Below, piece by piece: positions 1 through 6,535 of a stretch of DNA of 16,339 bases (its first letter is position 1; each line of letters begins with the position of its first letter). This stretch comes from UBA2239 sp050177075. Its GTDB lineage: Bacteria > Pseudomonadota > Gammaproteobacteria > Burkholderiales > UBA9220. The stretch is taken from contig JBFXHL010000057.1 of the NCBI GenBank assembly GCA_050177075.1, forward strand, positions 1 through 16,339, read 5' to 3'. Position numbers and translations under genes: made by a program. Under the pieces are notes generated by a model. It was given only the letters and a program-made list of their open reading frames with translations, did no database searches and had not been told where the DNA came from.

Positions 1-11
1 ATCCATTAGGC

Positions 12-24
12 GGCCCTTCGGGCC
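12..24. other. Short hairpin GGCCC-TTC-GGGCC
   Basis: A 5-bp perfect stem (GGCCC / GGGCC) with a TTC loop lies at the left edge. This kind of hairpin is common after the ends of genes, but no T run follows directly; the nearest is at 56-60. It may be the tail of a terminator for a gene outside the window. Bases 1-248 hold no coding region I can support. Confidence 0.25.
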
Positions 25-74
25 TGCGTGAGCGCTAGCGGACGGTTTGCGGCCATTTTTGTCCCTTGCACGGT

Positions 75-95
75 GTCCATGGAATGACCATGGAC
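75..95. promoter_or_regulatory. Perfect 8-bp inverted repeat, operator-like
   Basis: GTCCATGG at 75-82 and its exact reverse complement CCATGGAC at 88-95 are separated by AATGA. No T run follows, so it does not look like a terminator. It lies about 150 bases upstream of the first gene of the metal-efflux cluster, where an operator for a regulator encoded outside the window could sit. A promoter-like GATAAT follows at 165-170, but I see no convincing -35 for it. A regulatory role is inferred from symmetry and position only. Confidence 0.3.
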
Positions 96-248
96 TTCTC
101 CCAAGTGACAAAACTGTCTCGCAACCCGTCTCGCCATCCTCTCACGCCCTAATGAATAATCTGGGATAATGGCTTGCATTGGTTTCTCCCCCTAACGTCC
201 GTGACCATCCACGCTCCTGTTTGCACCACTTTGAAGCATTGCGCCATT

Positions 249-533
249 ATGGGGCGCTTGCTGTTCGCGGCGGTCGCCGTGCTGCTGCTGTTCGCCCTAT
301 CCGTGGAGCGGGCGGATTTCGTCCAGGATTACGCCGATCTGGATGATGGCGTGGCGCAAGTGGTGGTGATGGACGATGGTCCCGGCGATATCCAGGACAA
401 CGATACCTATCTCTTCCAGGATGATTGTTCCTGTCGTCGGCTGCCGCTCACCGCGGCAACCGGCACCAATCAATTCTCTCCGGCCGTCCAGGCCATTTTC
501 AGCCCCGAACCCCGTCCACCCGCGTTCGCCTGA
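249..533 (+). CDS. Small exported acidic protein with Cys-Ser-Cys motif, CzcI-like position
   Basis: This 94-residue protein begins with a Gly-Arg and a long hydrophobic stretch (about residues 4-18), which reads as a signal peptide or membrane anchor. A very acidic middle follows (clusters of Asp at about residues 23-58), then DDCSC near residues 58-62 and a Pro-rich tail ending PEPRPPAFA. I do not recognise the family. The size, export signal and place just before an RND metal-efflux set resemble the small periplasmic CzcI-type proteins of czc operons, but I see no clear sequence match. The Asp-rich segment and CxC could bind metal ions. The ATG at 249 is preferred to upstream TTG 174 because it puts the hydrophobic segment at the N terminus; no strong ribosome binding site is visible for either. 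A terminator-like hairpin follows 18 bases after the stop. Confidence 0.55.
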   Translation: MGRLLFAAVAVLLLFALSVERADFVQDYADLDDGVAQVVVMDDGPGDIQDNDTYLFQDDCSCRRLPLTAATGTNQFSPAVQAIFSPEPRPPAFA

Positions 534-551
534 ACACCCCCGCTCGTACTG

Positions 552-589
552 ACCGTCCGGCGGATTGCCGAATCCGCGGAACGGTTTTT
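552..589 (+). terminator. Intrinsic terminator-like hairpin between small gene and efflux operon
   Basis: The core is a perfect 7-bp stem, GCGGATT (560-566) and AATCCGC (571-577), with loop GCCG. After two mismatches flanking a C-G pair, the stem resumes as CCGT (553-556) with ACGG (581-584). TTTTT follows at 585-589. This is the layout of a Rho-independent terminator. It sits after the small exported protein gene and before the outer-membrane factor gene, so it would end or attenuate transcription entering the pump genes from upstream. Confidence 0.55.
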
Positions 590-649
590 GCTGTGGTGTC
601 CCTGGAGTGCGCATTTTTTCCGCGCCGCAGGCATTTGGATGGAATCGAC

Positions 650-1879
650 ATGTACCGCAATTTGCTTTTATCGGCGTGCGGGCTGCTGCTGGCAGCCATC
701 AGCCACGGGGCGTATGCCCTGACCCTGGACGAGGCCCTGCGCCTCGCCGAAAACCATAGCCCGCTCCTGGCCGCCGCCGTGGCCCAGGAACAGGGGGCCA
801 AGGCGGCCCTCGACACGGCAACCGCTTATCCGAATCCCGAACTGGAGCTGGCGGGGGGTTCCTACCGGCCCCGTCAGCCCGGCGCCGCCAGCGGTCACGC
901 CGAGGCGGTGGGGCTGTCCCAGCCGGTGGAGCTGTTCGGCGTGCGCGGCGCCCGCCGCCAGATGGCGGAAGCCGGGCTCAATGCCGGCAGCGCCGTGTTG
1001 CAGCAGGCCCGGCTCGACCTGCGCAGCCGGGTGAAGCTGGCCTACTACGACGTGCTGCGCCGCCTTGGCGAGGCCAAGCTGGCGACGGAAAGCCGGGTTC
1101 TGTTGGAACAGATTCGAGACCGGGTGAAGCTGAAGGTGGAGGTGGGAGAATCGCCCCGCTACGAGCTGGTGAAGGCCGAGGCGGAGGCGCTTTCTGCCGC
1201 CAACGCCGCTCGCAGCGCCGAGCTGCGGGTGATCCAGGCCAAGACGGCCCTCAAGGCCCTGATCGGCGCCCCCCTGCCCGACGGCTTCACCGTGGTGGCC
1301 GAGGAATTGCCTTCGTCCCCCTTGCCCGACCTGGAGAGCTTGCAGCGGGAAATGCGCGAGCGCCAGCCCCAACTCAAGGCCGCAGAGGCGGAGACCCGCA
1401 AGGCCCAGGCCCGGGTGGAGATGGAGCGCAGCCTGCGCCTGCCCCAGCCCACCCTCAAGTGGACCTCCGAGCGGGACCCGGAGAGCCGCCTGTGGCGTTT
1501 CGGCGTGGCCCTGCCGCTGCCCTTGTGGAACCGCCGCGACGGCCCCATCGGCGAGGCGGTGGCCGGCATGCACCAGGCGGAGGCTGAGGCCCGGCGGGTG
1601 CAGTTGGGACTGGAAGCGGAGCTGGACCAGGCTTATGCCCGTTACGAAATCGCCAAGCGCCAGGTGGAGGTGTTCGAATCCGGCCTCCTGAAGGAGGCGG
1701 AAAGCGCCCTCAAGGTGGCGGAGGCCGCCTACCGCTACGGCGAGCGCAGCATCCTCGACTACCTGGACGCCCAGCGGGTGCTGCGCGCCACCCGCCTCGA
1801 CTTTTTGAATGCCCGTTACGAATTGCAGGCCGCGTGGGTGGAAATCGAACGCCTGCGCGCCCTTCCCGGAGAATTGTGA
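650..1879 (+). CDS. czcC: Outer-membrane factor of heavy-metal RND efflux system (CzcC/CusC/TolC family)
   Basis: The 409-residue product is the outer-membrane channel of a tripartite efflux pump, a trimer that passes metal ions from the periplasm to the outside. An N-terminal signal peptide runs to about residue 24, with likely cleavage after AYA, before LTLDEALRLAENHSPLLAA, the usual start of outer-membrane efflux proteins. Two OEP repeats follow, each rich in long Ala/Glu/Arg helices, including KLAYYDVL near residue 130 and YRYGERSILDYLDAQRVL in the second. Length matches CzcC (about 420). A Cys at residue 10 follows LLSA, but it is very early and followed by more hydrophobic residues, so lipid attachment is doubtful. 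ATG 650 is chosen because it exposes the signal peptide; the frame extends upstream to 425 without such features. Its stop overlaps the next start (TGATG). The czc name is by family, not proven substrate. Confidence 0.88.
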   Translation: MYRNLLLSACGLLLAAISHGAYALTLDEALRLAENHSPLLAAAVAQEQGAKAALDTATAYPNPELELAGGSYRPRQPGAASGHAEAVGLSQPVELFGVRGARRQMAEAGLNAGSAVLQQARLDLRSRVKLAYYDVLRRLGEAKLATESRVLLEQIRDRVKLKVEVGESPRYELVKAEAEALSAANAARSAELRVIQAKTALKALIGAPLPDGFTVVAEELPSSPLPDLESLQREMRERQPQLKAAEAETRKAQARVEMERSLRLPQPTLKWTSERDPESRLWRFGVALPLPLWNRRDGPIGEAVAGMHQAEAEARRVQLGLEAELDQAYARYEIAKRQVEVFESGLLKEAESALKVAEAAYRYGERSILDYLDAQRVLRATRLDFLNARYELQAAWVEIERLRALPGEL

Positions 1880-3015
1880 TGAAACGATGGTTGGTTTTGG
1901 TGATGTTGACGGTTTCTCTCGCCGGTTGCGGAGGCGAGGAGGAGAAACCCGCCGCCGTCCAGGCGGACCCCACCGTGGTGACGGCGCCGCCGGAACTGCT
2001 CAAGGGGCTGAAGATTACCCCCGTGGACGAGGCGGAAATCGGCGACGTGCTGCGGGTTCCCGCCCAGGTGGCGGTGGACGGCACCCGTTACGCCCGCATC
2101 GGCGCGCCGGTGACCGGGCGGGTGACGGAAATTTTCGCCCTGCCGGGACAGAAGGTGAAGGCCGGCGATGAATTGGCCTCCCTCCACAGCACCGAGTTGT
2201 CCGCCGCCCAACTGGCCTACCTCAAGGCCGCTTCCCAGCAGGACCTGCAGCGCAGGGCGGTGGAGCGGGCCAAGCTGCTCTACGGCGCCGACGTCATCGG
2301 CCTGGCGGAGCTGCAAAAGCGCGAGGCCGAGCTGTCCCAGGCCCGGGCCGAGTTCCAGGCCGCCCACGATCAGCTCAAGGTCCTGGGCATGCCGGCGGCG
2401 GCCGTGGCCAAACTGGCGCGAAGCGGCAACATCCGCTCCCTTTCCACCGTGGTGGCTACCCTGGACGGCACGGTGATCGAGCGGCAGGTGACCCAGGGCC
2501 AAGTGGTGCAGCCGGCGGACGTGCTGTTCGTCGTCGCCGACCTGGCCCACGTCTGGCTGGTGGCCGAGGTGCCGGAGCAGCAGGCGGAGATGGTCAAGGA
2601 GGGGGAGGCGGCCCTGGCCGAGATTCCCGCCCTGCCCGGGCGCAAGATCGAGGGCAAGCTGATCTACGTGGCCGACACGGTGGACCCCAAGAGCCGCACG
2701 GTGACGGTGCGCATGGACGTGGAGAACCCCGACCGCAGCATCAAGCCGGAAATGCTCGCCACCATGCTGATCCGCGGCAAGGCGGAGAAGCGCCTGGCGG
2801 TGCCGGCCCAGGCGGTAGTGCGGGAGGAGAACAAGAGCTACGTCTTCGTCCAGCTCGACGGCCAGCGCTTCAAGCTGCGTGAGGTGGAGCTGGGGCCCGA
2901 GGTGGATGGCCGGGTGCCGGTGCTGAACGGCCTTAAGGCGGGGGAGAGGATCGTCGCCGACGGCGCCTTTCATCTCAACAACGAGCGCAAGCGCAAAGAG
3001 CTGGAAGGGAGCTGA
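1879..3015 (+). CDS. czcB: Periplasmic adaptor lipoprotein of heavy-metal RND efflux system (CzcB/CusB family)
   Basis: This 378-residue membrane fusion protein links the inner-membrane RND pump to the outer-membrane channel. The N terminus has a short charged start, a hydrophobic stretch and a lipobox LAGC with Cys17, so it is probably a lipoprotein. The barrel-sandwich (lipoyl-like) halves are at about residues 74-110 (APVTGRVTEIFALPGQKVKAG) and 190-225 (ATLDGTVIERQVTQGQVVQP), flanking an alpha-helical hairpin rich in Gln, Ala and Glu. A beta-barrel domain and a membrane-proximal domain (VPAQAVVREENKSYVFVQ, then LGPEVDGRVPVLNGLKAGE) follow. It lacks the long His-rich N-terminal extension of classical CzcB. 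ATG 1879 overlaps the czcC stop and has GGAGA at 1868-1872. The overlap suggests translational coupling. Confidence 0.88.
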   Translation: MKRWLVLVMLTVSLAGCGGEEEKPAAVQADPTVVTAPPELLKGLKITPVDEAEIGDVLRVPAQVAVDGTRYARIGAPVTGRVTEIFALPGQKVKAGDELASLHSTELSAAQLAYLKAASQQDLQRRAVERAKLLYGADVIGLAELQKREAELSQARAEFQAAHDQLKVLGMPAAAVAKLARSGNIRSLSTVVATLDGTVIERQVTQGQVVQPADVLFVVADLAHVWLVAEVPEQQAEMVKEGEAALAEIPALPGRKIEGKLIYVADTVDPKSRTVTVRMDVENPDRSIKPEMLATMLIRGKAEKRLAVPAQAVVREENKSYVFVQLDGQRFKLREVELGPEVDGRVPVLNGLKAGERIVADGAFHLNNERKRKELEGS

Positions 3016-3018
3016 GCC

Positions 3019-3900
3019 ATGTTCGAAGCAGTCATCCGCGCGGCCCTGAAACAGCGCCTCGTGGTGGTGGTGCTCGCCGCCGCCCTGCTGGTGGCCGGCT
3101 TCAGCGCCGCCCGCAAGCTGTCGGTGGACGCCTTCCCCGACGTGACCAACGTCCAGGTGCAGATCGCCACCGAGGCCCCAGGCCGCTCGCCGGAGGAAGT
3201 GGAGCGCTTCGTCACCGTGCCCCTGGAAATCGCCATGACCGGCCTGCCGGGGCTGGAGGAGATGCGTTCCCTCAACAAGCCGGGCCTGTCCCTCATCACC
3301 TTGGTGTTCACCGACGCCACCGACGTCTATTTCGCCCGTCAGCTGGTGATGGAGCGTCTGATCGAGGTGGGCAGCCGCATGCCCCAGGGGGTGACGCCGG
3401 TGCTGGGGCCCGTGTCCACGGGCCTGGGGGAGGTCTACCAGTACACCCTGGAGCGCCCCGACGACGGCGACAAGGCGCTTTCGGTGGAAGAACTGACCCG
3501 GCGCCGCATCGCCCAGGACTGGGTGGTGCGCCCTCTGCTGCGGGGCATTCCCGGCGTGGCGGAAATCAACTCCCAGGGGGGCCACGTCAAGCAGTACCAG
3601 GTGCTGGTGAACCCGGACCGGATGCGCCACTACAAGGTGCACCTGAAGGACGTTTACGAGGCCCTGGCCCGCAACAACGCCAACTCCGGCGGCGGCGTGC
3701 TGCCCCATTACGCCGAGCAGTACCTGATCCGCGGCGTGGGCCTGATCGGCAGCCTGGACGACATCCGCGCCATCGTGCTGAAGGAGGAGGACGGCGTGCC
3801 GGTCTACATCCGCGACGTGGCGGAGGTGACCGTCGGCCACGACGTGCGCCAGGGGGCGGTGGTGAAGAACGGCGTCACCGAGTCCGTGGCGGGGTGGTGA
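3019..3900 (+). CDS. czcA: Heavy-metal RND efflux pump CzcA/CusA family, N-terminal fragment (frameshifted)
   Basis: This 293-residue fragment is the front of the inner-membrane pump. It starts with TM1 (about residues 14-34) and the family hallmark VDAFPDVTNVQVQIATEAPG. The porter (periplasmic) domain follows, with GPVSTGLGEVYQYTLE, GIPGVAEINSQGG and RNNANSGGGVL, all typical of heavy-metal (HME) RND pumps. The reading frame closes at 3898-3900, shortly after NGVTESVAG. In relatives this runs straight on into GVVMMIRAGNAKEV, which is found in the next frame at 3894. The start has AAGGGAG at 3005-3011 and is 3 bases after the czcB stop. As sequenced, this half alone could not make a pump; a sequencing error or recent mutation is the simplest explanation. 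Confidence 0.85.
   Translation: MFEAVIRAALKQRLVVVVLAAALLVAGFSAARKLSVDAFPDVTNVQVQIATEAPGRSPEEVERFVTVPLEIAMTGLPGLEEMRSLNKPGLSLITLVFTDATDVYFARQLVMERLIEVGSRMPQGVTPVLGPVSTGLGEVYQYTLERPDDGDKALSVEELTRRRIAQDWVVRPLLRGIPGVAEINSQGGHVKQYQVLVNPDRMRHYKVHLKDVYEALARNNANSGGGVLPHYAEQYLIRGVGLIGSLDDIRAIVLKEEDGVPVYIRDVAEVTVGHDVRQGAVVKNGVTESVAGW
3891..3894 (+). other. Apparent -1 base deletion in G run splitting the RND pump gene
   Basis: The run reads GGGG followed by TGGTGATGATGATC. With one more G the frame continues as V-A-G-V-V-M-M-I, matching the expected family sequence on both sides. The resulting protein would be about 1033 residues, the normal length. The run does not form a classical X XXY YYZ slippery heptamer, and I see no reason to propose programmed frameshifting. 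Confidence 0.75.
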
Positions 3901-6119
3901 TGATGATCCGCGCCGGCAACGCCAAGGAGGTGGTGTCCCGCATTAAGGCCCGGGTGGACGAAATCAACGCCAAGGGCATGCTGCCCGACGGCCTCAAGGT
4001 CGTGCCCTACTACGACCGCAGCGAGCTGGTGGACGCGGCGCTGAAGACGGTGGTCAAGGTGCTGGTCGAAGGGGTGGTGCTGGTGGTCATCGTGCTGTTC
4101 CTGTTCCTCGGCGACGTGCGCTCGTCCCTGATCGTCATCGCCACCCTGGTGCTCACCCCACTGGTGACCTTCATGGTGATGAACCGTTACGGCCTGTCGG
4201 CCAATCTCATGTCCCTGGGAGGGCTGGCCATCGCCATCGGCTTGATGGTGGACGGCTCGGTGGTGGTGGTGGAGAACGCCTTCAGCCACCTGGGGCGTCA
4301 GAAGGGCCGCTCCCTGAGCCGGGTGCGGGTGGTGCTGGACGCCACGGTGGAGGTGGCCAAGCCCACCATCTTCGGCGTTTCCATCATCATCCTGGTGTTC
4401 CTGCCCCTGATGACCCTCCAGGGCATGGAGGGCAAGATGTTCGCCCCCCTGGCCTACACCATCGCCATCGCCCTGGGGCTGTCCCTGCTGTTGTCCCTGA
4501 CCCTGACGCCGGTGCTGTCCTCCTACCTGCTGGAAGGCAAGGGGGAGCATGACACGCGCCTCATCGCCGCTTTCAAGAAGCGCTATTTCCGCCTCCTGGA
4601 CTGGGCCCTGGCCAACGAGAAGAAGACCATCGGCGGCGCCGTGGGTTTGTTCCTCTTCGCCGTGGCGCTGTTGCCCTTCCTCGGCTCGGCTTTCATTCCC
4701 GAGATGAAGGAAGGTTCCATCGTCCCCGGCATCAACCGGGTGCCCAACATCTCCCTGGACGAATCCATCCGCATGGAGATGGAGGGCATGCGTCGGGTGA
4801 TGCAGGTGCCGGGGGTGAAGTCGGCGGTGTCCGGCGTGGGCCGTGGGGAAAGCCCGGCGGACCCCCAGGGGCCCAACGAGTCCACCCCCATCGTCAGCCT
4901 GCTGCCCCGGGATCAGTGGCCATCGGGCTGGACCCAGGACACCATCGCGGAAAAGATCAGGGAGAAGCTCATGGCCCTGCCGGGGGTACAGATCGTCATG
5001 GCCCAGCCCATTTCAGACCGGGTGGACGAGATGGTCACCGGCGTGCGTTCCGATGTGGCGATCAAGGTCTTCGGCGATGACCTGGAGACTCTGAAGAAGA
5101 AGGCGGAGGAAATCGCCCGAGTGGCCGGCGGCATCCAGGGCGCCCAGGATTTGCGGGTGGAACGGGTTACCGGCCAGCAGTACCTCTCCATCGAGATCGA
5201 TCGCCAGGCCATCGCTCGCTACGGACTCAACGCCTCGGATATTCACGACGTGATCGAGGCGGCCATCGGCGGCAAGGAGGCGACCCAGGTCTTCGAGGGC
5301 GAGCGCCGTTTTTCCGCCGTGGTGCGCCTGCCGGAAGCCTTCCGTAACAACGTGGAGGCCATCCGCCACCTGCTGGTGACCTCCCCCAACGGCGCCCAGG
5401 TAGCCCTGGAAAGCCTGGCGAACATCCATCTTATCGACGGCCCTTCCCAGATCAGCCGCGAGAGCGGCAAGCGCCGTATCGTGGTGGGGGTCAACGTCAA
5501 GGACCGGGACCTGGGGGGCTTTGTCGCCGAGCTGCAACAGGCGGTGGAAAAGAAAGTGAAGCTGCCGGAGGGCTATTACCTGGAGTGGGGCGGCCAGTTC
5601 CAGAACATGGAGCGGGCCATGGGCCATCTGATGATCATCGTGCCGGTGACCATCGGGGCCATTTTCTTCCTGCTCTTTATCCTGTTCAATTCGGTGCGCT
5701 ATGCGACGCTCATCATCCTGGTGCTGCCCTTCGCCTCCATCGGCGGGGTGATCGCCCTCTTCGTCAGCGGCGAGTACCTGTCGGTGCCGGCATCGGTGGG
5801 ATTCATCGCCCTGTGGGGCATCGCGGTGCTCAACGGCGTGGTGCTGGTATCCTACATCCGCAGCCTGCGGGACGACGGCATGGGGCAGGAGGAGGCGGTG
5901 AAGCAGGGCTGCCGGCAGCGCTTCCGGCCGGTGCTGATGACCGCCACCGTGGCCATGCTGGGCCTGATTCCCATGCTCTTCGCCAGCGGGCCGGGGTCCG
6001 AGGTGCAGCGGCCCCTGGCCATCGTGGTGATCGGCGGCCTGATTACGTCCACCCTGCTCACCCTGGTGGTGCTGCCCACCCTCTATAAACGCTTCGAAGA
6101 GAAGCATTACGAGCCCTGA
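3894..6119 (+). CDS. czcA: Heavy-metal RND efflux pump CzcA/CusA family, C-terminal fragment (frameshifted)
   Basis: This 741-residue stretch carries the rest of the proton-driven metal pump. It begins in the first porter domain (RIKARVDEINAKGMLPDGLK), then TM2-TM6 with the TM4 motif GLMVDGSVVVVEN (Asp120 and Glu127 of this fragment, matching CzcA Asp408 and Glu415). Next come the second porter domain (VTGVRSDVAIKVFGDD, YGLNASDIHDVIEAAIGGKE) and TM7-TM12. GIAVLNGVVLVSYIRSL resembles the CzcA/CnrA/NccA branch for divalent cations rather than CusA. The first acidic residue of the CzcA TM4 triad (Asp402) is Ala here. The apparent GTG start at 3894 is only the first codon after the frameshift, not a true start. 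The stop is 13 bases before the PII-like gene, in the same operon. Confidence 0.87.
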   Translation: MVMMIRAGNAKEVVSRIKARVDEINAKGMLPDGLKVVPYYDRSELVDAALKTVVKVLVEGVVLVVIVLFLFLGDVRSSLIVIATLVLTPLVTFMVMNRYGLSANLMSLGGLAIAIGLMVDGSVVVVENAFSHLGRQKGRSLSRVRVVLDATVEVAKPTIFGVSIIILVFLPLMTLQGMEGKMFAPLAYTIAIALGLSLLLSLTLTPVLSSYLLEGKGEHDTRLIAAFKKRYFRLLDWALANEKKTIGGAVGLFLFAVALLPFLGSAFIPEMKEGSIVPGINRVPNISLDESIRMEMEGMRRVMQVPGVKSAVSGVGRGESPADPQGPNESTPIVSLLPRDQWPSGWTQDTIAEKIREKLMALPGVQIVMAQPISDRVDEMVTGVRSDVAIKVFGDDLETLKKKAEEIARVAGGIQGAQDLRVERVTGQQYLSIEIDRQAIARYGLNASDIHDVIEAAIGGKEATQVFEGERRFSAVVRLPEAFRNNVEAIRHLLVTSPNGAQVALESLANIHLIDGPSQISRESGKRRIVVGVNVKDRDLGGFVAELQQAVEKKVKLPEGYYLEWGGQFQNMERAMGHLMIIVPVTIGAIFFLLFILFNSVRYATLIILVLPFASIGGVIALFVSGEYLSVPASVGFIALWGIAVLNGVVLVSYIRSLRDDGMGQEEAVKQGCRQRFRPVLMTATVAMLGLIPMLFASGPGSEVQRPLAIVVIGGLITSTLLTLVVLPTLYKRFEEKHYEP

Positions 6120-6132
6120 CCGAGGAGCGACC

Positions 6133-6459
6133 ATGAAAGAAATCAAAGCCATCATCCAGCCCAACCGGCTGCACAAAGTCCGCGACGCCTTCCGCGACCT
6201 GGAAGGCTTTCCGGGCATGAACGTGTCCAGGGTCCAGGGCTGCAGCCAGCACGCCGGGCCGGAGCGCCACGCCAAGGTGAAGGAGGAGCTCACCGATTTC
6301 GCCGACAAGATTCGCATCGAAATCGTCGCTCCGGACGAGATGGTGGACGCCATCGTCCACCTCATCCACGATAACGCCTACACCGGCCAGACCGGTGATG
6401 GCGTGCTGTGGGTGACGGAGGTGGAGGTGTTCCGCCGCCTGTGCAAACGGGAAGAATAA
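6133..6459 (+). CDS. Divergent PII-family signalling protein linked to metal efflux (PII-NG-like)
   Basis: The 108-residue product starts MKEIKAIIQPNRLHKVRDAF, almost the canonical GlnB/GlnK opening. It keeps KIRIEIVAPDEMVDAIV and the B-loop TGQTGDGVLWV, which in PII proteins helps bind ATP/ADP. The T-loop is shortened and altered: the region that carries the uridylylated Tyr51 in GlnB reads GCSQHAGPERHAKVKEEL and has no Tyr. Cys37, His40 and His46 there are possible metal ligands. A PII subgroup (PII-NG) encoded beside heavy-metal RND pumps is known, and this fits it by sequence and position. Its role is unproven; it may sense metal or nucleotide and act on the pump. GAGGAG at 6122-6127 is a good ribosome binding site, and the gene is 13 bases after the pump stop. 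Membership of the PII superfamily is near certain. Confidence 0.85.
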   Translation: MKEIKAIIQPNRLHKVRDAFRDLEGFPGMNVSRVQGCSQHAGPERHAKVKEELTDFADKIRIEIVAPDEMVDAIVHLIHDNAYTGQTGDGVLWVTEVEVFRRLCKREE

Positions 6460-6466
6460 ATTGTAG

Positions 6467-6495
6467 TTGATAACCATTCTCATTCAAGTTAGACT
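6467..6495 (+). promoter_or_regulatory. Candidate sigma-70 promoter for the outer-membrane protein gene
   Basis: TTGATA at 6467-6472 (5 of 6 to TTGACA) is followed after exactly 17 bases by TAGACT at 6490-6495 (4 of 6 to TATAAT). It lies in the 76-base AT-richer gap between the PII-like gene and the barrel gene, 41 bases before the start codon. A Fur-like site covers the -35. Confidence 0.55.
6468..6482. promoter_or_regulatory. Fur-box-like operator overlapping the -35
   Basis: TGATAACCATTCTCA matches the 7-1-7 Fur consensus TGATAAT-N-ATTATCA at 12 of 14 defined positions. Bound Fur-Fe(II) here would block the -35 of the adjacent promoter, so the outer-membrane gene may be repressed when iron is plentiful. 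Another Fur-family metal regulator with a similar site is possible. Confidence 0.55.
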
Positions 6496-6535
6496 GCGCA
6501 ACATTCGAGTCATTTAACTGGGATGGGAATCGAGC

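Noticed and set aside
164..183. Fur-like sequence (GATAATG then CATT) upstream of the small exported protein gene
   Set aside because: Only one half matches well: 9 of 14 to the 7-1-7 consensus and 11 of 19 to the classical box. There is no paired promoter, so it is not called as a site.
1816..3840. Long - strand open frame opposite the adaptor and pump genes
   Set aside because: It is His/Gln/Leu-rich without motifs, the typical antisense shadow in high-G+C DNA; the + strand is the recognised efflux operon.
3885..3900. Programmed -1 frameshifting in the RND pump gene
   Set aside because: There is no X XXY YYZ slippery site and no visible reason to make a truncated pump; an indel in a G run is simpler.
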